Positions 27,546 to 35,843 of a DNA stretch of 53,350 bases are shown piece after piece. Positions within the stretch are counted from its first letter, which is position 1; each line of letters begins with the position of its first letter. Source of the stretch: Candidatus Woesearchaeota archaeon (GTDB lineage: Archaea; Nanobdellota; Nanobdellia; Woesearchaeales; UBA10216); NCBI GenBank assembly GCA_016188155.1, contig JACPIH010000009.1, positions 1 to 53,350 of the forward strand, in the 5' to 3' direction. The notes under the pieces were generated by a model. That model did not search any database, was not told the DNA's origin, and saw nothing but the letters and a program-made list of their open reading frames with translations. The translations under genes and the position numbers were made by a program.

Positions 27546-28469
27546 TTACAATGCAAGCACCATGTAAGGGCCTAACATGCAGAATACCCTGTTTGTGATA
27601 TCAATAGAATGGTGTATCATCCAGTAATCTGCGTATGTCAGCTTTCTTTTAAACAGGTCATGTGCCTCGTCAATTACTCTGTTGCGTTCATTCTTCAAGG
27701 CAACAATTTTCGCAGTGTCAAACTTGTAAAACAGCTCGTAATAAAGCCTTAAAAGCTTGCTTGATGACTCAAATAAATCAATGACGTCTTTGTTAAGCTT
27801 AGTTTGAGTGGAACTCAAATTTGCAAAATGGTGGCAGATGTACTTGTACTGGTCAGCAATGTGCTCCAACTCCTCAACAATATAATATAAAGGACCGAGT
27901 TTTTTAAAATTAAAAGCAGAATTCTTCTTATTAAGTGCCCTCCTGCAAATAATCGTGAACCTGTTATTGGCTTCTTCCAAAAGAGCTACGTTCTTTAGAT
28001 GGTCATAGTTCCCTTTCTTAAAAACAGAGACACTATCGTCAGCCATATTAACCAGTAACAAGAATATCCTCCTTAACAGAGAGTCAAAATCCTCTATCAC
28101 GCCGCCTGAAACGTATTTGACAAGGCAGAAGTTCTGCCCCTGCTCAAGGATTTCAAACCCGATGGCTTCCTTGGTAATTGAACTCTGGATGATGGTCGCC
28201 ATTTCGGGCTTGTTGAAAGTAATCCTTAATTCATCAACTCCTCTTTTATAAAGCGACCTTATGCACCTGGGAATCATTTCCCCAAGGTCACTAATGTCAA
28301 GTTCGGCTCTCTCAAGAACTGGAACGTTATCCGCTGTTATTACAACCTTACTCCCATCCTCCTGCACGTCAATCTCCTGCCCCCTTTTGACGTTGTTGCG
28401 GATGGCCCACTGCCTTGGCAGCGAAACCAGCTGGGTTGAGCCTGCAATCTGGATTACCTTGCGCTTCAT
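27546..28469 (-). CDS. AbrB-PhoU fusion regulator (PhoU family)
   Basis: MKRKVIQIAGSTQLVSLPRQWAIRNNVKRGQEIDV followed by helical PhoU-like region. Confidence 0.8.
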   Translation of the reverse strand: MKRKVIQIAGSTQLVSLPRQWAIRNNVKRGQEIDVQEDGSKVVITADNVPVLERAELDISDLGEMIPRCIRSLYKRGVDELRITFNKPEMATIIQSSITKEAIGFEILEQGQNFCLVKYVSGGVIEDFDSLLRRIFLLLVNMADDSVSVFKKGNYDHLKNVALLEEANNRFTIICRRALNKKNSAFNFKKLGPLYYIVEELEHIADQYKYICHHFANLSSTQTKLNKDVIDLFESSSKLLRLYYELFYKFDTAKIVALKNERNRVIDEAHDLFKRKLTYADYWMIHHSIDITNRVFCMLGPYMVLAL

Positions 28470-28554
28470 TTATAAGACACCCCCGAATTACATAAACTCA
28501 TATAACAATTGATAAAACTTTAATGACCCCTCGAATTTATAAATAAAGCCGCTG

Positions 28555-28584
28555 CTTAATAGCACAGCACTTAATAGCACAGCA
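28555..28584. repeat. 15-bp perfect tandem duplication
   Basis: CTTAATAGCACAGCA CTTAATAGCACAGCA. Confidence 0.9.
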
Positions 28585-28728
28585 CTGAAGTATAAGGAAA
28601 TTATAGAAAAAAGAGGCTTTATTTAAAGTTTTCTGTTTTTATGAAAGATTTATACTTTTTATAAAATATAACCGAAAATTATATAAGAGCCAGTGCTTTT
28701 ATAAGCCTTATTCGCCTGTTAGGGTTAC

Positions 28729-28795
28729 GGCTCCAAACACTTAATGCCGTGAGGCAATGTCTTGCGTAAAAAACGGCGTTAAGTGCGGAAGAGCC
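28729..28795 (+). ncRNA. candidate structured RNA element
   Basis: Nested stems GGCTC/GAGCC, CACTTAA/TTAAGTG, GCCGT/ACGGC, GCAA/TTGC with internal loops. Confidence 0.4.
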
Positions 28796-28848
28796 AAACA
28801 AACGCAGTTTGGGGGAAATTAGGGGAAAATCGGGGTAAAAGGGTTAAA

Positions 28849-29193
28849 ATGCACTCAAGCCTATATTCAACGAAGCACGAATGCCTGCTATGCGGGGATG
28901 TGATAACAAACCCGATATGCTACACCTGCCTGGAATCAGAGGTAGAGGAATGGCTCACAGGCAGGATGCCCGCCATAATACCCAAGGTGAAAAAAACAGG
29001 CAAGATTTTCGCCTCTTACACGCACCAGGGAACGAGGTGCATACTTTGCGGAAACAACATGAATGTCTGCACTCACTGCTACTGCTATGAGGTCAACAAG
29101 CTGTTTGAGAACTACCCAAGGCTGGCAGAGGAGTTTGTGGAGTTCTTTAATTTTGAGCTACGAGGAAGCAGCAACTTCGTTACACAGGGATAA
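28849..29193 (+). CDS. small zinc-binding protein with several CxxC motifs
   Basis: HECLLCGDVITNPICYTC, TRCILCGNNMNVCTHCYC. Confidence 0.75.
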   Translation: MHSSLYSTKHECLLCGDVITNPICYTCLESEVEEWLTGRMPAIIPKVKKTGKIFASYTHQGTRCILCGNNMNVCTHCYCYEVNKLFENYPRLAEEFVEFFNFELRGSSNFVTQG

Positions 29194-29205
29194 GCAGGGA
29201 TTAAA

Positions 29206-29352
29206 ATGAAAAAGGTGTGGCACACCGAAGTTGGGGAAGACAGCCTTGAGCTGTTAGCTTCAGAAGTAGAAGACCTTGAAAACGACGAGTTGTCAACGGG
29301 CGAAGCCGGCTTCATAAGCGGCTATGAGGAGGAAGAAGAGTACTGGGACTGA
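29206..29352 (+). CDS. 48-aa acidic microprotein (paralogue A; not in ORF track)
   Basis: MKKVWHTEVGEDSLELLASEVEDLENDELSTGEAGFISGYEEEEEYWD. Confidence 0.65.
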   Translation: MKKVWHTEVGEDSLELLASEVEDLENDELSTGEAGFISGYEEEEEYWD

Positions 29353-29456
29353 TGAAAAAGGCGGTATGGTACATTGAGCTTGGCGAAGACGGGCTTGAAA
29401 TAGGCTCGGAGGAAGTCGAGAATAAGGCTGAGAACAATAAAGATTCAGAAGGATGA
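29352..29456 (+). CDS. 34-aa acidic microprotein (paralogue B; not in ORF track)
   Basis: MKKAVWYIELGEDGLEIGSEEVENKAENNKDSEG; TGATG overlap with paralogue A. Confidence 0.6.
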   Translation: MKKAVWYIELGEDGLEIGSEEVENKAENNKDSEG

Positions 29457-29469
29457 CCTTTAATTTACC

Positions 29470-30405
29470 CTAATTCTTCAGCGCCAGGGCAGCGGCACCA
29501 AAAACCCCTGCGTCGTCACCAAGCCTGTTCCTCACGATTTTAATGCCGTCTGAAAAAGCAGGATAGGCGTACTTTTTTGCGGCTGCTGTTACTTTGCCGT
29601 AAAACTCTGAAGGCAGGTTACTGACGCCTCCTCCGAGAACAATAACTTCAGGGTTAAAGGTGTTTATAAGGTTGGCGAGGGCCATTCCGAATTTCTCGTA
29701 TGTCTCACCCATTATTTTTACAGCTATGGCTTCTTTTGAATGAAAGATTTTTTTGGGGTCAGGATTCTGAATCCTCCCGCCAGCCGCAATGTACCGCTGC
29801 GTAATGTGCTTGCCTGAGCACCACGACTCAAAATGCCCTTTCTGGCCGCAGCCGCACCTCGGCCCAGTGGGGTCCACTGTTGTATGGCCGATGTGGCCAG
29901 CTCCCCCGTCACGGCCCTTGTAAAGCGTGCCATCGAGAATAAGGCCGCCGCCAATGCCAGTTCCAACAATAATGCCAATAACGTTTCTGCAGCCCTTTGC
30001 GGCACCGAACATGAACTCGGCAAGGGCAAAGCATATGCTGTCGTTTTCGATATGTAATGGAGCGGCTATTTTTCGCTGCAGCAACTGCCGCGATAAAATA
30101 TCCCTGAGCTTTACATCCTTCAAACATGGAATGTTTGGAACCATTTCAAGCCTGCCATTCTTCAGGAAGCCTGCTGTTCCTATGCCGATGCCGCCAAGCC
30201 TGAATCCCCTGACATTTTCCCTGCCATAACCGTAGAGGGAAAGGATAACGCCAGTTATGTTGCCGAGAACCCTGCCTCTGCCAGCTGTTGCTTCGGTTGG
30301 CACGCGGATTTTTTTCAAAACAGTGGGCAGCAAAGAAACAGAAGCTGCCTTTACAAGAACGCCCTCAATCTTCGTGCCGCCAATGTCCAAGCCGATAACG
30401 TACAT
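29470..30405 (-). CDS. ROK-family sugar kinase
   Basis: MYVIGLDIGGTKIEGVLV, GIIVGTGIGGGLILDG, GHIGHTTVDPTGPRCGCGQKGHFESW. Confidence 0.92.
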   Translation of the reverse strand: MYVIGLDIGGTKIEGVLVKAASVSLLPTVLKKIRVPTEATAGRGRVLGNITGVILSLYGYGRENVRGFRLGGIGIGTAGFLKNGRLEMVPNIPCLKDVKLRDILSRQLLQRKIAAPLHIENDSICFALAEFMFGAAKGCRNVIGIIVGTGIGGGLILDGTLYKGRDGGAGHIGHTTVDPTGPRCGCGQKGHFESWCSGKHITQRYIAAGGRIQNPDPKKIFHSKEAIAVKIMGETYEKFGMALANLINTFNPEVIVLGGGVSNLPSEFYGKVTAAAKKYAYPAFSDGIKIVRNRLGDDAGVFGAAALALKN

Positions 30406-30416
30406 GCTTTACTTCC

Positions 30417-31331
30417 TCATGCCATGTTTTCGCTGCCCAGCACCCTTATGCGTCTCATCACAACAGCTTTCATGGCTTCTGTAGCTGGCGAAAGTATCTC
30501 CCTGGGATCATAAACAGAACGGTTTTCGCTAAGCACCTTCCTGACTGCTACCATGAAAGCAATCCTTATGTCAGTATCAGTGTTGACCTTGCAAATTCCA
30601 AGCTTGATAGCCTTAATTATCTGGGATTCCGGAACGCCTTTGGCATTGGAGATTTTTGCGCCGTACTTGCTCGCCATTGCCACCAAAGAACCGTGAACCG
30701 ATGATGCGCCATGGAGGACAAGAGGAACGTCAACGAGTTTCCCTATTTCCTTCAGCCTCCGCAAATCAATCTTTTGAGAGCCCCTGAACTTGTAAGCGCC
30801 GTGGGAAGTGCCAATGGCAACAGCAAGCGAGTCACATCCAGTCAGCCTAACAAACTTTGCTGCCGCAGAAGGGTCTGTGTAGGTGTGCCTTGCAGAAAAA
30901 ACCTCATCCTCCCTGCCCTTAAGCTGGCCAAGCTCAGCCTCAACAGACACGCCCTTTTTATGGGCCAGGGCAACAACTTTTTTTGTAACAGCTACGTTCT
31001 TGCCAAATGGGAGTGCAGAGCCGTCAATCATCACTGAAGAAAAGCCAAAGCCAACACATTCCCGGGCAACTTCAATGCTTGGGCCGTGGTCCAAATGGAC
31101 TGCCACAGGAACCGGAACCTTCCTGGCAAAAGCCAAAGCCAAACCGGCAAGCTCAAAGCCACCGTACTTAAGCGCGCCAGATGACAGCTGGAGGAAAACA
31201 GGAGCGTTAGCTTCAACTGCTGCAGCGATGATGGCCTTGGTAATCTCCAAATTATTGGTGTTAAAGGCTCCAACAGCATAGCAACCCCTTTTTGCCTTCC
31301 GCAAAAGCTTGTTTCCGGAAACAAGAACCAT
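30417..31331 (-). CDS. class II fructose-bisphosphate aldolase
   Basis: GAFNTNNLE, VAVHLDHG, SVMIDGSALPF, AIGTSHGAYKF, VLHGASS. Confidence 0.9.
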   Translation of the reverse strand: MVLVSGNKLLRKAKRGCYAVGAFNTNNLEITKAIIAAAVEANAPVFLQLSSGALKYGGFELAGLALAFARKVPVPVAVHLDHGPSIEVARECVGFGFSSVMIDGSALPFGKNVAVTKKVVALAHKKGVSVEAELGQLKGREDEVFSARHTYTDPSAAAKFVRLTGCDSLAVAIGTSHGAYKFRGSQKIDLRRLKEIGKLVDVPLVLHGASSVHGSLVAMASKYGAKISNAKGVPESQIIKAIKLGICKVNTDTDIRIAFMVAVRKVLSENRSVYDPREILSPATEAMKAVVMRRIRVLGSENMA

Positions 31332-32345
31332 CTAAATCCTCCTCACGGCAAGCGATGCGGAATGCGCCTTGATGAAGGACGCCAGCGCCGACCTGCCAAT
31401 CCTGAACTGGGTTCCCTCGTGAGTGATTTTCATAGCGGCAGCGGCGGCACCAACCCTAAGGGCTTCGCTTATGCTTTTTCCGCCGTAGTACGAATGGGCA
31501 AAAGCAGCGCTGAAAGCGTCACCGGCTCCGGTAGTATCCTTTACCTTGACGGGAACAGCCGTTACGTGGTAAGCTGTGCCATTAAAAGCAGCATAAGCGC
31601 CATCTACATCTTTCATCACGACAGCCACCTTTCCAGGAAGAGAGCCCAGGATTTCTTTAATTTCTGATTTGCCAGTGAAATAGCGACCTTCTTCATAATT
31701 TACAATGACCATGTCAAATAAGTGATGCGTTCGCCTGATTCTTCCCGCCCAGTCGTGAAGCATTGTTATGCTCGGGGCAAAAACAACAGGCTTCCGGTGC
31801 CTCGTGGAAAGCGAAATAATTTTTTCAAAAAGCCCATAATTCTGGGCTGAAACCAAAGAGGTTACAAAAACCCGGCGGCAGTTCACTACGTCACTCTCAC
31901 GGATGTCTGACGAACCCAAAAGGCTATTTGCACCCCTGAAAGCAAGGATAGATTTTTCTCCTCCGGAAACCAGGACAACACCAACGCCTGTTTTAGCCTT
32001 AGGAAAAACCTTAACAGAGCCAGTCACTATGCCGGCTTTTTTCAAGTTGCCAAGGGCAAGGCTGCCAAATTCATCTTTCCCAATGCCGGAAAGCAATCGA
32101 ACAGACCCGCCAAGGCTCCGGAGAACAACAGCAGAATTGGAAGCGCTGCCGCCAGGCCTTAAATCAATTGCTGAAAGCTCTGACTTTGAACCGTAAGAAA
32201 TGCAAACCAAGTGCTCAGCATGCCTTCCACCAATGTCAATGCGCTCAACGTCGCTTGTCTTAGCAATAATGTCAAGTGTTGAGCTGCCAACAACAAAAAA
32301 ATCAGCGGAAGCCTTACCGCCAAGCCCTGCACTCTTTTTTGACAT
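31332..32345 (-). CDS. PfkB-family carbohydrate kinase
   Basis: GGSASNSAVVLRSLGG; VKDTTGAGDAFSAAF. Confidence 0.9.
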   Translation of the reverse strand: MSKKSAGLGGKASADFFVVGSSTLDIIAKTSDVERIDIGGRHAEHLVCISYGSKSELSAIDLRPGGSASNSAVVLRSLGGSVRLLSGIGKDEFGSLALGNLKKAGIVTGSVKVFPKAKTGVGVVLVSGGEKSILAFRGANSLLGSSDIRESDVVNCRRVFVTSLVSAQNYGLFEKIISLSTRHRKPVVFAPSITMLHDWAGRIRRTHHLFDMVIVNYEEGRYFTGKSEIKEILGSLPGKVAVVMKDVDGAYAAFNGTAYHVTAVPVKVKDTTGAGDAFSAAFAHSYYGGKSISEALRVGAAAAAMKITHEGTQFRIGRSALASFIKAHSASLAVRRI

Positions 32346-32384
32346 AGCTAAAAACTTAGTTCGAGAATTTATAAATCTTCCTGA

Positions 32385-33113
32385 TTACGGCAGCACCAAG
32401 CCGCCTGTGAGAAGCTTGCCGATAGAGAACGTGGCGGCGGCAGCGATTGCGCCTATGGCTGCCATTTCAAAGCCACTGGTAAACCAGTTCTTTCTTGTGA
32501 AAAATGTCCTTGCGGCACCCACAGCAAATAGTGAGCCGATAGCAAGGGTAACAGATGAAACAACGCCCGCCTCTGCAGTAACAGAAGGGAACAAAAATGG
32601 AATTATCGGAAGAATTCCCCCGGCTACGGAAGCAAGGCCTATCACTGAACCGACAACAACGGGCTTGTCAGGCTCCTTCGGAAAGCCAAACTCCTCCGCC
32701 CTCATGACCTCAAGCCAGCTCTCCTTCGAAGATGTGATTATCCTCACTATGGTTTCGAGCTCCCTACCCTTAAAGCCCTTGGCAGCGTAAAATTCCCTGA
32801 CCTCCTGTCGCTCCCATTCGGGAAACTTCTCAATGTGCTCCTTCTCCTTGCGCAGCTCCTCCCGGTAGTAATCGTTCTGGGACTTAGTGGACAGGTAGCC
32901 GCCAAGCGACATAGAAATGGTCTCACCAAGCAAGCCAGCCACGGCTGACAACATGATAATGCCCTTGTCACCCAAGACGCTCACGCCAGCAACAACCGCA
33001 ATGACAGTAACTATGCCGTCCTGGATGCCAAAAACAACCTCCCTGATGAGCTTACCCTCTTTGGAGTGCTCCTCCTGCTGCTCAGGCCTTGGAATCTCCT
33101 TCTGAGTTTTCAT
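32385..33113 (-). CDS. VIT1/CCC1-family Fe/Mn transporter-like protein
   Basis: VVFGIQDGIVTVIAVVAGVSVLG, GETISMSLGGYLSTKSQNDYYREE. Confidence 0.85.
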   Translation of the reverse strand: MKTQKEIPRPEQQEEHSKEGKLIREVVFGIQDGIVTVIAVVAGVSVLGDKGIIMLSAVAGLLGETISMSLGGYLSTKSQNDYYREELRKEKEHIEKFPEWERQEVREFYAAKGFKGRELETIVRIITSSKESWLEVMRAEEFGFPKEPDKPVVVGSVIGLASVAGGILPIIPFLFPSVTAEAGVVSSVTLAIGSLFAVGAARTFFTRKNWFTSGFEMAAIGAIAAAATFSIGKLLTGGLVLP

Positions 33114-33928
33114 TTTGACATTCCAGCTTTGGCCGATGATGTTTTTAAATCTTCACGTTTAGAAAGAGGTTTCAAAAGCTTCAACAGCATATAGCCCCCA
33201 ACAACAGCCATAGGTATACTCCAGAACTGGCCCCAAGTTAGGCCAAATGCGTAATCAGGAACGACTTTGACAAATTCAAGGAAAAAGCGGATGCTGCCGT
33301 AAAGGAAGACAAATGCCCAGAACAGGAAACCTTTTGGGAGCTTCCATTTTCGTTGTTGCTGCAGCTGCCACAAAACAACGAAAATTAGAAGGTTCTTGAC
33401 GGCCTCGTAAATCTGCACGGGATGCCTGAAGCCCTCAACGCCCTGGAACTCCACGCCCCAAGGCAAGCTTGTTGGGGTGCCGTAAAACTCGCCATTGATG
33501 AAGTTGGCAATCCTTCCGAAGGCAAGCGCCAGGGCAGCAGGGATGACAACAATGTCTGCAATGTCGTAAAAGGCAAGCTTTTTCCTTTTTGCAAAAAGAT
33601 ATCCAGCTATCACAAGCCCTATGAAGCCGCCGTGAAACGCCATGCCGCCATTCCACACGGCAACGATTTGAGCGGGATTTTCAATGTAGTAGCCAAATGA
33701 CGAAATGACGTGGCCAAGCCTTGCGCCCACAACAACTGCAGCCGTACTGAGCAAAAGCAGCTCATCAAAGTCCCTGCTGCAGAGGGGAAGCTGCCGCTTT
33801 TTAGCGAGATACCTTATTATTAAGAAAGAAACAAGCAGCCCAAGTGCGAATATCAGGCCATAGTACCTTACCGCAAAAGGTCCAAACTCAAAAAAAACCG
33901 GGTCAATGTTGTGGTAAAACATTTTCAA
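33110..33928 (-). CDS. lgt: prolipoprotein diacylglyceryl transferase (bacterial-type Lgt)
   Basis: VWNGGMAFHGGFIG, FGRIANFINGEFYGTPTSLPWGVEF, RHPVQIYEA, GSIRFFLEFVK. Confidence 0.92.
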   Translation of the reverse strand: MKMFYHNIDPVFFEFGPFAVRYYGLIFALGLLVSFLIIRYLAKKRQLPLCSRDFDELLLLSTAAVVVGARLGHVISSFGYYIENPAQIVAVWNGGMAFHGGFIGLVIAGYLFAKRKKLAFYDIADIVVIPAALALAFGRIANFINGEFYGTPTSLPWGVEFQGVEGFRHPVQIYEAVKNLLIFVVLWQLQQQRKWKLPKGFLFWAFVFLYGSIRFFLEFVKVVPDYAFGLTWGQFWSIPMAVVGGYMLLKLLKPLSKREDLKTSSAKAGMSK

Positions 33929-33967
33929 AAATAAAAGAACATGCCCCTTTTTATTACTTTCCTATTA

Positions 33968-34807
33968 TCATGATTTTCCTAAAGCAACTGAAGAGCCTGA
34001 TGCCCTGTTAATCCTGGCAAAAACAAAGCCAATGACTGCAAGGTAAGCCCCATAGGCAATTACTTCAAGAAGTGAAGGGTCGCCGTTGTAGCCGAACAGG
34101 GATTTTGCAAGGTCACCAAGAAAGCCCTTCTCGTTAAGGAGCCAGTTTGTATTCCAGACATGCTCAACCGTCATGGGCAGGACCTGGGCTTCCTGGAACT
34201 CGTGAACGCCATGCGCAACCAGGCCCGCGGCAAAAAGAACAAGGAGCAGGCTTGTGACGTTGAAAAACATTCTCAGATTGACTTTTTTTGCTGCCGTGAA
34301 AAAAAGGTAACTTATTCCAAGCGCAAAAGCTATACCTAAAGCCCCGCCCACAAACACGTTCTGGCCGCTTGCAAAGGCCGCGGCGCCAAGGAAGATAACC
34401 GTCTCAACGCCCTCCCTGAAGACTGCCACAAAGGAAAGCAGGAAGAGCTCAAGCTTCTCCTGCTTCTCAACTGCCCTGGACACCCTCTCCTCAACATGGC
34501 GCTTCAAGTGCATCCTCTGCCTGAACATCCATACAATCATCCATGACAAAAGCGCTGCAGCCAGCACCATGGTGCTGCCTTCAAACAGCTGCTCAGCCCT
34601 GCCCTCAAAGCCGCCAGCAACAGTCTGGAAAAGAACCGCTGCCACAATGCTGGCGATAACCGCGAAAAATATGCCCAGATAGACGTAGCGGTTAAACTTC
34701 TGCTGCTTAACCCTGTAAAGAAAAACAAGCATTATTCCAACAACGAGGGCTGCCTCAAGCGTTTCCCTGAATGTTATGACCGCGCTGGACAAGTCCATAA
34801 GAGCCAC
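33968..34807 (-). CDS. FTR1-family iron permease
   Basis: TFRETLEAALVVGI and VFREGVETVIFLGA. Confidence 0.88.
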   Translation of the reverse strand: MALMDLSSAVITFRETLEAALVVGIMLVFLYRVKQQKFNRYVYLGIFFAVIASIVAAVLFQTVAGGFEGRAEQLFEGSTMVLAAALLSWMIVWMFRQRMHLKRHVEERVSRAVEKQEKLELFLLSFVAVFREGVETVIFLGAAAFASGQNVFVGGALGIAFALGISYLFFTAAKKVNLRMFFNVTSLLLVLFAAGLVAHGVHEFQEAQVLPMTVEHVWNTNWLLNEKGFLGDLAKSLFGYNGDPSLLEVIAYGAYLAVIGFVFARINRASGSSVALGKS

Positions 34808-34928
34808 AAAAAAACACCCGCCAAATCACCGAATTCACTAAACCCCGTTGGTTCACTATTGTGAAGATTGCTTGGGCAGCTTTTATTTAAATTTTGCTGT
34901 TACGGCTTTCATCACTGTGCCAAGTTTG

Positions 34929-35843
34929 CTATGTGCTAACAGTGCCAGAAAAAACGTAAGCTGCAGACCCAGTCATGTAGACGTGGTTGTCCTTCGCCCA
35001 TTCCACAGTCAAGTCCCCGCCGCGAAGATGAACCTTCACCTTCCGGTTTGTCCTTTCATTCAATGCAGAAGCAACAAGCGATGCGCAGGAGCCGGTGCCG
35101 CAAGCCAGCGTCTCACCTACCCCGCGTTCCCAGACGCGAAGCTCAATCTCGCCCCTGTTTAAGACGCGCACAAACTCAACATTAGCCCTCCTTGGGAAAG
35201 CAGCATGGTTCTCAATCTCCTTTCCAATCTCCTCTATGTCAAAAGCGTCAATGTCGATGCCGGCATCGTCAGCGAACACAACAGCATGCGGATTGCCCAT
35301 TGACACGGCAGTGATCCTGATTTGCTTGTATTTAAGCTGCAATGGCTCATTGACGGCAGTAGCTGCCGCTTTGCCGTTCATGGGAATTTCCTTCCTGAGA
35401 AGCCGCGGGGAGCCCATGTCAACCCTGAACATTCCGCCTGTGGCAACTATTTTCTTGACTCCGGAAATTGTTTCTATCCTCAGCTCCCTGCTGCTGTAGC
35501 CCCTGTCAACAATCAGCTTTGCAATGCACCTTATGCCGTTGCCGCACATCTCGGCCTCAGAGCCGTCAGCGTTTATGATTCGCATCACGCCATCGTAACC
35601 TTTTCTCTTGGAAGGCAGGGCAAGAAGTATGCCGTCTGCTCCTATGCCGAAATGCCTGTCGCAGATTCTTTTGGCAAACGACTTCAATTCCGGCTCGGAC
35701 AGCCTGTCAAACGCTTTCCTGATATCGCCATCAAACAGGTCGAAAACCACATAATCATTCCCCAAACCGTGCATTTTCACAAACTTCAGCCCGGCATTCA
35801 ATCCAGCAGCCATTTTTTCACCCTTAATTCGCTCCGAGCTCAC
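34929..35843 (-). CDS. dapF: diaminopimelate epimerase
   Basis: HGLGNDYVVFD, NADGSEAEMCGNGIRC, MGNPHAVVF, ERGVGETLACGTGSCA. Confidence 0.95.
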   Translation of the reverse strand: MSSERIKGEKMAAGLNAGLKFVKMHGLGNDYVVFDLFDGDIRKAFDRLSEPELKSFAKRICDRHFGIGADGILLALPSKRKGYDGVMRIINADGSEAEMCGNGIRCIAKLIVDRGYSSRELRIETISGVKKIVATGGMFRVDMGSPRLLRKEIPMNGKAAATAVNEPLQLKYKQIRITAVSMGNPHAVVFADDAGIDIDAFDIEEIGKEIENHAAFPRRANVEFVRVLNRGEIELRVWERGVGETLACGTGSCASLVASALNERTNRKVKVHLRGGDLTVEWAKDNHVYMTGSAAYVFSGTVST

